The notes under the pieces: model-generated | The model's input: only the letters and a program-made list of their open reading frames with translations | Databases searched by the model: none | What the model was told of the DNA's origin: nothing | In this document: positions 1 to 9,400 of the stretch, one piece after another | How the letters are laid out: every line of letters begins with the position of its first letter | Numbering within the stretch: position 1 is the stretch's first letter | Program-made: the position numbers and the translations under genes | From: Mixta hanseatica | GTDB lineage: Bacteria; Pseudomonadota; Gammaproteobacteria; Enterobacterales; Enterobacteriaceae | Direction of reading: 5' to 3' | Assembly (NCBI RefSeq): GCF_023517775.1 | Contig: NZ_CP082904.1 | Coordinates: forward strand, 620,001 to 684,000 | DNA length: 64,000 bases

Positions 1-1833
1 GGCGAAGATCCCTGGCTGGTCGGCGTGATGGCTACCCATTTTGTGAAGGGATTGCAGGGGAAACAGCGCGATCTGCTGGCGACGCTGAAGCACTATGTCG
101 GCCACTCTTTTAGCGAAGGTGGACGTAACCATGCGCCGGTACATCTCGGTTTTTGCGAGCTGAATGATACTTTCCTGCTACCGTTTGAGATGGCCGTTAA
201 GCTGGCCAACGCCGGTTCGGTGATGCCCGCCTACCATGATATTGATAATCAGCCTTCTCACAGCGATGCCTTTCTGCTGACGACGCTGCTGCGTGAACGC
301 TGGGGCTTCGACGGTATCGTGGTGGCCGATTATGGCGGCGTCAGCCTGCTGCATCAGCACCACGGCGTCACGCACGATGCGGCAGAATCGGCGGCGCTGG
401 CCTTTAACGCCGGACTGGATATCGAACTGCCGAAAGATGACTGCGCGCAGCATCTGGCGCAAGCGGTGGAGCGCGGTCTGATCGAGATGCGCAAGGTAGA
501 TGAGATTGTGGGGCGCCTGCTGACCGAGAAGTTTCGCCTGGGGCTGTTTGAGCAGCCTTACGCCGATGAAAGCCGCATCAACCTGCAAAGCCAGGAGGCG
601 CGGCGGCTAGCGCGCGAAGTGGCGACGCGTTCCATCACCCTGCTGGAAAATAACGGCGTACTGCCGCTGAAGCCAGCGCAGCGCGTGGCAGTGATCGGGC
701 CGACGGCGGACGATCCGCTGGCGCTGCTGAGCGGCTATAGCTTTCCAGTGCATCTGATTATCAGCGATATGCTTGACCAGGCGTCGCAGGTCGTAACGCC
801 GTTGCAGGCGCTACGCGCTGCGCTGGGTGAGGATCGGGTTAGCTATGCCCGCGGCTGTTATATCATTGAACAGCGTATGGCGGGCGCGCCGGTTTTCCCT
901 GGCGACAGCGCGGGAAAACCGATGCAGCAATCGCCGGTATCGCAAGATCTGTCGCTGATCCCGCAGGCGGTAGCGGTGGCGGAACAGAGCGAAGTGATTA
1001 TCGCCTGCGTGGGCGATCTGGCTGGACTGTTCCAGAGCGGCACGGTAGGGGAAGGCTCGGATGCAGAAAGCCTCTCGCTGCCGGGCGTGCAGCAACAGCT
1101 GCTGGAAGCGCTGGTGGCAACCGGTAAACCGGTGGTGGTGGTGATGACCGGGGGGCGTCCTTATCACCTCGGCGGGCTGGAGGATCGCGTCGCGGCCTTG
1201 CTGATGGCCTGGGCGCCAGGGCAGGAGGGCGGTCCGGCGCTGGCCGATGTGCTAACCGGGCGCGCCGAGCCGGAAGGACGGCTGGTGTTGTCGGTGCCGA
1301 AAAGCGCCGGCGCGATGCCCTATTACTATAACCACAAGCTGAAAAGCGGCGGCACGCCTTTTGCGTTCCACTTTGGTGCGCGCTATCCCTTCGGTTACGG
1401 TAAAAGCTGGACGGCGTTCAGCTACGGCCCGCTCAGCTTCAGGCATGCTAAGGTGGCTATCGACGGCGAAATCGAGGTCGCGCTTGATATTACCAACAGC
1501 GGTCAGCGTGCAGGCAGCGAGGTGGTGCAGCTGTATGTGCGCGATAAGGTTGCTTCAATGGTCAGACCGATACAGGAGCTGAAGGCGTTTCAGCGCGTCA
1601 GGCTGGCGCCGGGCGAAACGGCGCGTCTGACCTTTTTCCTGCCGGTGGATATGCTCAATTTTACCAGCCGGGAAGGGGAGCGCGTGGTGGAGCCGGGCGA
1701 GTTTGAAATTCAGGTAGGCGCCTCCAGCGCGGATATTCGTCAGCGCGGCACGGTGCAGGTCACCGGTGCGCTACGCGCGCTGCCGTCGAACTGGCGGATG
1801 CTAAGCCACTGTGAAATCGGGCGTAGTCTGTAG
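1..1833 (+). CDS. Glycoside hydrolase family 3 beta-glucosidase/xylosidase, 5' end outside window
   Basis: Hydrolyses terminal beta-linked sugars from oligosaccharides or glycosides. The frame is open to the first base (GEDPWLVGV precedes the first internal ATG), so the gene starts upstream of the window; 610 codons are visible. The N-terminal barrel part shows LKHYVGH and the nucleophile segment IVVADYGGV, whose Asp is the expected GH3 nucleophile. An alpha/beta sandwich follows (TLLENNGVLPLKP, VAVIGPTAD, GEGSDAESLSLPG), and the C-terminus is a fibronectin III-like domain (QRAGSEVVQLYVRD). This order is standard for GH3 enzymes of about 750-800 residues. Substrate cannot be told from the sequence; a plant beta-glucoside or xyloside is plausible given the setting. 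No signal peptide can be judged because the N-terminus is missing. Confidence 0.9.
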   Translation, partial: GEDPWLVGVMATHFVKGLQGKQRDLLATLKHYVGHSFSEGGRNHAPVHLGFCELNDTFLLPFEMAVKLANAGSVMPAYHDIDNQPSHSDAFLLTTLLRERWGFDGIVVADYGGVSLLHQHHGVTHDAAESAALAFNAGLDIELPKDDCAQHLAQAVERGLIEMRKVDEIVGRLLTEKFRLGLFEQPYADESRINLQSQEARRLAREVATRSITLLENNGVLPLKPAQRVAVIGPTADDPLALLSGYSFPVHLIISDMLDQASQVVTPLQALRAALGEDRVSYARGCYIIEQRMAGAPVFPGDSAGKPMQQSPVSQDLSLIPQAVAVAEQSEVIIACVGDLAGLFQSGTVGEGSDAESLSLPGVQQQLLEALVATGKPVVVVMTGGRPYHLGGLEDRVAALLMAWAPGQEGGPALADVLTGRAEPEGRLVLSVPKSAGAMPYYYNHKLKSGGTPFAFHFGARYPFGYGKSWTAFSYGPLSFRHAKVAIDGEIEVALDITNSGQRAGSEVVQLYVRDKVASMVRPIQELKAFQRVRLAPGETARLTFFLPVDMLNFTSREGERVVEPGEFEIQVGASSADIRQRGTVQVTGALRALPSNWRMLSHCEIGRSL

Positions 1834-2415
1834 CGCCAAACACGGATGCGCTTTCGCCGCGGTGTTCGATAACCAACAGGTCAATGGTACCCCAGCGGCG
1901 TTAGATCACGTCATAATGTTAACGAGGTCGCAAATGCGGCCTTTTTTATCATTCTATCGATGATAACGCCGCCGCTACGGGTAAATTTTTCCGTCATAAG
2001 CAAACCGCCAACAATATCTTTTTGGCAACGCCTTTTTAACAAACAGACATAAATTCTGGACAATTTTTAGGTGCCCGATAATAATAGGCGCGCTTAAAAA
2101 TCCATAAGGTTTTCTGCAGTTAACCGGCTAAATATGCAGGATGGTTTCTAATAGCTCTTTCTGTTATCTCGCCGCATTTCCTGTTATGTGAGCCAAAAAA
2201 TAATAATAATCTGCTGATAATTTGGTTTAAGTGCGTCAAAGGTATTGTCATCTGTTTTATTTAGCCGGTGGGTTAGCTTATAGCCCTGCGTAACCCTGCG
2301 CAGCGAAGATAACGATATTCGCCAGGGAATTTACGCGTTATATAAAAAACATATTGGCACGCCCTTAATTAAACATTTTTTATTTTCAGGCATGGACAAG
2401 GACTAAGGAGAGAAC
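1834..2415. other. AT-rich intergenic region between GH3 gene and envelope operon
   Basis: About 580 bases without a convincing reading frame. AT content is clearly higher than in the flanking genes. The last part carries a good ribosome binding site (AAGGAG at 2405-2410) for the GTG-started gene at 2416. I saw no repeat, tRNA or hrp box in it. Confidence 0.6.
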
Positions 2416-3897
2416 GTGAAACGCCGTCATCTCAGAAAAGTGGGGTCGCTAACAGCTGTTGTTATGTTGACTTCAAGCTGCGCCAGTCTGCATCAGGCTG
2501 GCGAAAATTATGGCACGGCCATCGGCTGTATTGGCGGGGCGGCATTAGGCGGGGGGATAACTTATCTCGTTACTAAGGATGCCACTAAAGCCGTAGCCGG
2601 CGGATTAATCGGCGGTATCGCCGGCTGTATGGCTGGTAACGTCTGGCAAAGTCGCGAGAAAGCATTGGCCCAAATCGCGGCAGAAGAACATATCGCGATT
2701 AGAAGCCAGCCGCTGCAGGCGCAGCAGAAAAGCGGTACAGAAACCGTAGGGCTGGTGGCCCAGGTTGAAGACAGCGGCATGTTTGATACTAACAGCGCTC
2801 AGCTTTCCGCCAGCGGACTGCGTCAGGTCAGAAAGATCGCTGCCGTTATGAAAGAGGGCGACCAAAACGGCGTAGTGTTGATTGTCGGCCACACCGACGC
2901 CACCGGAAGCGCCAGCTGGAACCAAAAGCTGTCAGAGCAGCGGGCGCAAAATGTCGGTCGCATTCTGCAGCAGGCTGGCCTCAATCCGCAGAAGCTCTAT
3001 TTTCAGGGCGCGGGCTCGTCTCGTCCTTTAGCCGATAACACCACGTACGACGGACGAGCGGCGAACCGCAGGGTAGAGATCGTTGGTCTGGCAAATGAAA
3101 CCTTGCTTCGTCAGCGCGTAGAGCAGGAAGGCAACAACCTGGCCTATTTACGCTATGGCACCCAGCCCGCCGCTTCGCAGCAGGCTAAAAGCACCTCCGC
3201 GCCAGCACCCGCAAAACGTCGTTCTGTAGAGATCCGCAGCGCTAAAAAAGAGCCGTCCAGCACGCCGGCAGCGCAGAGCCAGGAGACAGCAACCGTATCA
3301 ACCGTGTCGGAAAATAATAAAAACTGGGTAGATTTTGGCGGCCAGGCAGTCAGCGCCTCCACGCTTCCTTTGGCGGCGAATCTTAAGCCGCGCAGCAGCG
3401 GGTTTTCGCTAATTTCGCAGGCCAACGCCAGCGGCGTAACGGGAAGCTGCCTGACTGATAACGCACGTGTAGCTGGCGCGGCGAAAAATCTGGCCAGTGG
3501 AAAAGCGCTCGACGATCATCAGACGCGGGAATATTTCAACGGAATGAATGGCCGTGCATGGGCTGGGCTGGTTAATAACCATCTGGTCACGCTTTCGCCG
3601 GTAAAAGTGCTGAAAGATAATGCCGCCGTGGTGGCGAACCCGAATGTGTATATTACCCGCAACTACCAAAGCAGCGACAACCGTAAGGCTGATGCGCCGA
3701 TAAGCGCCGTCGCTAACGCATGGGAAGGCGAAGACAGCATTCTTTATCGGGTTTATCTGCCATCCGAAAAACAGCAGCCTCTCTCCTGTATCGATCTGCT
3801 GGTGCCGAAAAATGCCACTAAAGCGCAGCAGGGCCAGCTTTTTTATACCAGTCACAGCAATGCCTGGGTGGCGAATTACAGCCCGACCCGTAGCTAA
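2416..3897 (+). CDS. Glycine-zipper/OmpA-domain putative lipoprotein
   Basis: A 493-residue exported protein. The N-terminus is basic, then hydrophobic, and ends in a possible but imperfect lipobox (LTSSC, Thr at -3). Residues about 37-75 form a glycine zipper (GCIGGAALGGG, GGLIGGIAGC) like those of outer-membrane lipoproteins. Residues about 118-228 are an OmpA-C peptidoglycan-binding domain (FDTNSAQLS, VLIVGHTDATGS, NRRVEIVG). A linker rich in Ala, Ser and Pro and an unrecognised C-terminal domain follow. The start is GTG at 2416 with AAGGAG 5 bases upstream. It is the first of three genes in one direction, 15 bases before the next. Likely role: anchoring an envelope assembly to peptidoglycan. 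The partner process is unknown. Confidence 0.75.
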   Translation: MKRRHLRKVGSLTAVVMLTSSCASLHQAGENYGTAIGCIGGAALGGGITYLVTKDATKAVAGGLIGGIAGCMAGNVWQSREKALAQIAAEEHIAIRSQPLQAQQKSGTETVGLVAQVEDSGMFDTNSAQLSASGLRQVRKIAAVMKEGDQNGVVLIVGHTDATGSASWNQKLSEQRAQNVGRILQQAGLNPQKLYFQGAGSSRPLADNTTYDGRAANRRVEIVGLANETLLRQRVEQEGNNLAYLRYGTQPAASQQAKSTSAPAPAKRRSVEIRSAKKEPSSTPAAQSQETATVSTVSENNKNWVDFGGQAVSASTLPLAANLKPRSSGFSLISQANASGVTGSCLTDNARVAGAAKNLASGKALDDHQTREYFNGMNGRAWAGLVNNHLVTLSPVKVLKDNAAVVANPNVYITRNYQSSDNRKADAPISAVANAWEGEDSILYRVYLPSEKQQPLSCIDLLVPKNATKAQQGQLFYTSHSNAWVANYSPTRS

Positions 3898-3912
3898 TCA
3901 AGGAAACAAAGA

Positions 3913-5526
3913 ATGGAACTTTTCCAGACTATCGCCGAGGCGATCTCCCTCTATCGCTATATTTTTTGGCCGCTACTGGCCCTGGCGATCTTAATCGTCG
4001 TTTTTATTCGCTGGTGGAATCAGGTCAGCTATTTCTTTCTTAATTTCTTCAGCGGTTTTCCTGTAATCGGTCTTATTGCCCGTCTTTCACGCAGCAATGA
4101 GCCTCGCCGCACAGAGTCGGATGGCAAAGCCTGGTATCCCGCCGAGAAAATGCTTTGCGCTAAGTACTGGCGCTATTATGAGTCTTTTAATCACAGCGCT
4201 AACTTCTATCATCAATGCGTGAATTACCTGAACAAGGTGGATGAGCGCGGGCGCAAGCCGACCGGTCCGCTTTTGTGGTTCTGTAGCGTGGCGTTAGTAT
4301 TGCTTGAGGCGTTTATTTTTGCGCTGGTGCTGTCGCCCTTTATCGCGAATAACATCTCTGCTAATCAGGCTGAGTTTTCCGCGATTGTTATCTCAGTCTT
4401 AATCGGTGTGGTGCTGGTGCCGGCCACCCATTTAATGGGCGCAGAACTGCATAAAAATACGCTGCTGAAAAAGATCCGCTACTGGTATAACGATGCGCGT
4501 CATGATGGCAATGCGAAAGGGTTAGCTAAAGCTAATAATGTCTCGCTCGAAACCAGTGACGTTGATGACGATCAGCCCAATTACATCCAGATGCGTAATC
4601 GCGTTAACACCAACGTTGAGGCCAAGCCGCAATACTGGGCGACAGTTATTGCGCTGGCGCTGATTATTTTCTTTGCGGTCGGCGCCTATTTTGTTCGTGC
4701 GGCCACTATAGATGCCATCGATACGCAGACGGTGAATGGCTCGCCCTTTAGCCAGATGAGCGATACGCAAAGTTCGCCTTTCGAACTGCCTGATGCGGCC
4801 GTGGCGGATAATGCTAAAGCTGACAGCCAGGCAGCAGAAGAGATCAACCATAACCGTGTATTTGCCTCTAAGCTGACGTTTATCATCCTTTCCGTGATTT
4901 TTGTCGGGGTACAGCTAATTGGTATTCTTATCGGCATCTATCGCTCTTTTGCCGGTATTGAATCGAAAATGGCGGCGAAGTATGTCGGTAATTTCAGTGG
5001 TTCGGAAGAATTTACTGCCTGGCACAGCGCGCGCCGCGAGCGCGTCGAGCGTGATGCGCAGGAAAAGCTGAGCGCGTTACAAAACCGTATGTTAATGAAG
5101 CGCACCAGTAGCCAGAGCCAACAGCTTAATGAACTGCTGACCTTTGATGACTACATCAGTGGGAAAATCCTCGGCAAGGCCCGTGCCGAGCGCGAATTAA
5201 ATGAAAGCAGCATCAAGGGTAGCAATCAGGCGCAACCCAGTGCAGCCCCTGCGCCGGTTGCTCAACCAACGCCCATGGTAGCTGCGCAGATGCCAGAGTC
5301 GGTGCCGGTGCCCGCCGCGCCGACACCGTTGCCGGAACCTCCGGTTCAGCACGACGCCCGGCAGAATGAAAAAGAGCGTCTTGAGGCACTGGGAGAGTTA
5401 ACCGGATTGGACGAAGAAGAACTGGCACTGATTGCCGAAGATCAGGGATTCGCACTGGAAACCTTAATGAAACGCCAGCGCGTTCAACAATTGCTTAACC
5501 GGACAAGGGCGAAGGGGGAAGCATGA
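3913..5526 (+). CDS. Five-span inner-membrane protein of unknown function
   Basis: I do not recognise the family. Five hydrophobic segments are visible at about residues 16-33, 119-143, 153-174, 241-263 and 319-343. After the last one comes a charged helical stretch (residues 350-430), a Pro/Ala/Gln linker (about 440-485) and an acidic helical tail (ERLEALGELTGLDEEELAL) ending at 537. The architecture (membrane core plus long cytoplasmic helices) is loosely like MotA/TolQ/ZorA proton-channel partners, but I see no shared motif, so this is only a resemblance. AAGGA lies just upstream of the ATG. The stop overlaps the next start (ATGA), indicating translational coupling. Confidence 0.7.
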   Translation: MELFQTIAEAISLYRYIFWPLLALAILIVVFIRWWNQVSYFFLNFFSGFPVIGLIARLSRSNEPRRTESDGKAWYPAEKMLCAKYWRYYESFNHSANFYHQCVNYLNKVDERGRKPTGPLLWFCSVALVLLEAFIFALVLSPFIANNISANQAEFSAIVISVLIGVVLVPATHLMGAELHKNTLLKKIRYWYNDARHDGNAKGLAKANNVSLETSDVDDDQPNYIQMRNRVNTNVEAKPQYWATVIALALIIFFAVGAYFVRAATIDAIDTQTVNGSPFSQMSDTQSSPFELPDAAVADNAKADSQAAEEINHNRVFASKLTFIILSVIFVGVQLIGILIGIYRSFAGIESKMAAKYVGNFSGSEEFTAWHSARRERVERDAQEKLSALQNRMLMKRTSSQSQQLNELLTFDDYISGKILGKARAERELNESSIKGSNQAQPSAAPAPVAQPTPMVAAQMPESVPVPAAPTPLPEPPVQHDARQNEKERLEALGELTGLDEEELALIAEDQGFALETLMKRQRVQQLLNRTRAKGEA

Positions 5527-6353
5527 GAAGCTGGCTTGCGCTAATGTTGCTGGGGATGGCGTGCGTAACGCAGGCGGCCGAGCGAAATGATATTCCCAGC
5601 TGTTATCACTTTCTGAAGCAGGATGCCGTACGTCCTAATGACAGCGGGCGCGAACTGGTCATCATCATCGATCAAACCGTTAAGGTGCCGTTGTCCCTGA
5701 AAGAGTCAGTCTGGCAGCACGTACTCCGCTACGTGCAGCCGGGCGATCGTGTCGTGCTGTATCAGTTCTCTGCGCTGCTTCAGGATAACTATCTGAAGCG
5801 GGTCTATGACGGCAAGCTGGAAGCGCTGTTTACCGATCAGAAGGCGCGTAACAACATGGGCATGGAGAGCCTGAAAAAACTCGATGCCTGTTTGCTGCAG
5901 CAGAAACAGTATTTCAGCCAGGGAATCGGTAAGCTAATGGCCGCCAGCTTTGCCGCCGACAGCGATAACGTGGCCAAAAGTGAAATTTTTGGCAGCCTGA
6001 AACGCATTGCTGAAGATTTGAAAAGCGATCCAGCCCGCGATAAATCGGTGTTGCTGGTATCGGATATGCTGGAGAACAGCGACTTCGTCAGTTTTTACAG
6101 CAATAACCGTATCCGCGCGATCGCTGCTGAAAAAGAGATGGCGAAAGTGACGGAACAGAACCTGATCGCTGATTTTAACGGGGCGAAAGTTTACGTGGCG
6201 GGAGCAGGGCTTATCGATACCGCCGCAAAAAATAACTACCGCTCCGGCAAAATAATGCAGCAGCTTGAAACATTCTGGCAGCGCTATTTTGAAGCATCGC
6301 ACGCTGAGCTGATTAGCTTCGGTGCGCCGGAGTTAACGGTAGAGATAAAGTAA
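5523..6353 (+). CDS. Exported VWA-like protein
   Basis: A 276-residue protein with a clear cleavable signal peptide (residues 1-18, ending TQAAE). The mature part opens like a von Willebrand A domain: a buried strand with Asp50-Gln51-Thr52 (ELVIIIDQTV), a GDRVVLYQFS strand, and later VLLVSDMLENS. The MIDAS is not a canonical DxSxS, so metal binding is uncertain. Two Cys residues (in PSCYHF and DACLLQ) could form a periplasmic disulfide. It is translationally coupled to the membrane protein upstream, suggesting that the OmpA lipoprotein, the membrane protein and this factor form one envelope complex. Function unknown. Confidence 0.7.
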   Translation: MRSWLALMLLGMACVTQAAERNDIPSCYHFLKQDAVRPNDSGRELVIIIDQTVKVPLSLKESVWQHVLRYVQPGDRVVLYQFSALLQDNYLKRVYDGKLEALFTDQKARNNMGMESLKKLDACLLQQKQYFSQGIGKLMAASFAADSDNVAKSEIFGSLKRIAEDLKSDPARDKSVLLVSDMLENSDFVSFYSNNRIRAIAAEKEMAKVTEQNLIADFNGAKVYVAGAGLIDTAAKNNYRSGKIMQQLETFWQRYFEASHAELISFGAPELTVEIK

Positions 6354-6369
6354 GCGCTTTATCCTTCCT

Positions 6370-6400
6370 GGTAACGCCTCCCGCTTCGGAAGGCGTTACC
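6370..6400. terminator. Bidirectional hairpin between convergent genes
   Basis: GGTAACGCCT (6370-6379) pairs with AGGCGTTACC (6391-6400) around a short loop. It sits between the stop of the VWA-like gene and the stop of the convergent helicase gene. The T-runs are weak on both sides, but the position fits a shared terminator. Confidence 0.7.
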
Positions 6401-6440
6401 GGTTGCTTTATTAAACCGCTACAGCCCGTGGTTTATTTCC

Positions 6441-9400
6441 CTAAGTCATTTCAGCAGAAAAATCGCTGCGAATACGCTCCTGTAAAGAAGCCAGTTGAAT
6501 ATGAATCTCATCTTTCAGCTCGCCGCTATACAGTACTGATGTTTCGAAATTTTTATACTCTCCCTGACGCTGTGCGCTAGCCCAGTTATAAGAACCGATA
6601 CAGATAAAATTATTATCTGCCATCAGCAGCTTACTATGCACTTTGTTAACCACGCGCACGGCGATGCCATGTGCTGTCAGCTCCGTACAGCAAGCGCTGA
6701 ACTGGGTATTTTTCTCTTCATCAAAACGATTGTTTGTGAACGTATTAAAGCGATAGTCCGTGTAGAGTTCGACGCTAATGTCGCGCCTCACGGCCTGTTG
6801 CATGGTGCTCAATATCCCACTTTCCCTGAGCCTGAAAAGTGAGACCCAAGGCGAGACAATGACTACCCGTTGCTGCGCCAGCTGTAGGATTTCGGTCAGG
6901 CATGCATCATGCGCTTCCGCATTATTAATCACCCGCGGCTCGCGGCAGCTTAATAGCAAGTCAGGACGTGCGCCTACGGAAAAAATTAGCTCGCTGTCGG
7001 TGCGCCTGGCTAAATATTCGCCAAGTAAATGTCGGGGCGTTCCGCGTGGAGAGGCATCAATAGCCTCCATATCGCCAAAAACAAGAAAGCTATCTTTGGC
7101 GCGTGAAACGGCGACATTTAACATTGAACTGTCTTTATCGATAAATCTGCCATTACTGTGGCGTGAATAAACCGCAGAGAAAAGAACGATTTTGCGTTCA
7201 GCCCCTTGAAGTGCATGCACTGTTCCAACAGTCATTTTCCCCTCGGTGCGTCCGACATCAATACCACGGCTTTTACAGGCTTCAGCGATGAGTCGCTCCT
7301 GCGCTTTAAACGGCGTGACAACGCCGACAATATTTTCCAGCTTAGCGCCATAAAACGCTTCCAGCTCAGCGCGCTTATCTGCCAGCCAGTCGGCAATGGT
7401 ATTGGCTTCAAGACGGTTAATGCGACTGCCGGCAGGAGGAGATTCGGCCAGACCGTCTATATGCAGATAGCCTAACGCCGGAAAAGGCGGCCGCTTTTCT
7501 GCGGCATCGACGCTTCCACGTTTAGGCTCCAGCAAGCCGTGGTAGCACAGCTCATTACAGAAAGAGATGAGTTCGTCATAACAGCGTCGATGCTCTCTCA
7601 AAAACATACCTGCTTCTGCTTCCGGCAGATAGTGATAACGGCTGGCTTGCTGAGCAATCTGCATTACTGAACCTTCAACAACGGAACGACCCTGTTGGCA
7701 AAGCTCATTGTAGTCAGCGGCGTTAGCTAATAGCTGATGCTGCATCAGATTGCCGATATCAATCACCGGCGACTGGCTGCTAACGGGCTGAATTTGATGC
7801 ACATCACCGATCACCAGCGCACGCCTGGCCAACGCAAAAGAGGCAGCAGCAACGTCTGGCGCCACCTGTCCCGCTTCATCAATGATCAGCAGATCGATCT
7901 CATTGATCAGATATTCATTATTAAAAACGCCTTCGCTCTCAAAGACCTTATAGGTCATATATCCAGGCAGAGAATAAAGCGTTGAAACAATACAGGGCGT
8001 CAGGCACATGCGACGCGCCCAGCGGGCACGCACCGCCTTCAGACCCTGCGCATCATTGCCGTTGCGGTTTTTAATCAGCATCTCGCGGTCGTGCTCTTGA
8101 TAGTCCAGGAGCCAGCGCGCCTCCCAATAATGTACCGCCAGTTGAAACAGGCGAAAGCGTAAAGAAATATCCAGCGCGCGGTCAATTTCATCCAAAGAAG
8201 CCGTTGCTGTTTTCTTATTTCTAAAAGGCGCGCTTAGCTGTAGCCACTCCTCTTCCGCCAGCTGATACTGCTTCTGTAAAGTCGCTATTTGACCCAGCTG
8301 TTGCTCCAAATATTCGATATTCTTCCGTTGCTTTTTAAGCCAATCTTCCAGTCTGGATTCCAGCCTTTCAGCGGAGCAATCATCAGCCAGCGTACAGGCC
8401 AGAGAGGAAAAGTTATTTTTGATAAATTGCTTACGCTTAGCCCTGCGTTTGTTCGCTACGGCAGGGACGACATCCAGTAAGCTCAACAGCAGTGATTCAT
8501 CTGCACAGAATTTCAGCCAGCCAGTAAGGCTATCTTCAACGCCGGTAAGATCTTGCTTAAGAGTTAATAGCTCAGCTTGTAAAGCGGCCCGCCTCTTTTC
8601 AGGTTCCATCTGCTGACGCTTGAGTTGCAGCGTATCAAAATTTTGCCAGCTCACTTCAAGCTCGGCCATCAATTGATAGCAGGCATTAATTTCCTTCCAA
8701 ATCCGTTGTTTAACTTGTTTTACCGTTGTCAGGCCCGTGTCTTGCAAAACCGCTTGCGCACGGGTCAAAAAGGCACTTTCCGCGCGGTCTACGTAGTCTT
8801 CATTTTCCAGCAGCTTATAAAAGGAGGGAGTGTGATAATGCTTTGCTGCTTCGCCTTCCAGGCTGGGGGCAGGGAAATATCCCCCGTAGCTTTTCATTTC
8901 TGGCAGCCAACGGCCGCTTAACGGATCATTATTCTCTTCAAAGTCTTTGCCAAAGGCCTCGATAATATTGGTTACGGCCTGATTATTAGTTGAGGCGGCG
9001 ATAATCAATGGCGGTTGGGTTTCTTTCCATGCGGCCTCTACCCATAGCGAGGCAACAACAGAGAGGACAAAGGTAGTTTTACCCGTGCCGGGTGGGCCGT
9101 TAACGGCCAGCAGCTCGCCGGGCTGCATGGTCATAACCTGGGCCAACGCATCGCGCTGGGCAGCGGCAAGAGGAAAACGTGAATTGGAATGCCCTGCGCG
9201 GGTCACCAGCTGCGTCAGCGCATTGACGCAAGGAGAATGCTGCGTGTTGTTTTCAAGCGCGTAGCTTTCCGCCAGCGGCAGCGACGCTTTGCACTCAGCC
9301 AGCCAGTCGTAAAGTTTTAAAATCTGGTAGCTTCCGCTGATAGCATCCTCGATTTTTTTAAGATAGCCACCGTTCTGGTTGGTATAGCGCGCTTTAAGCC

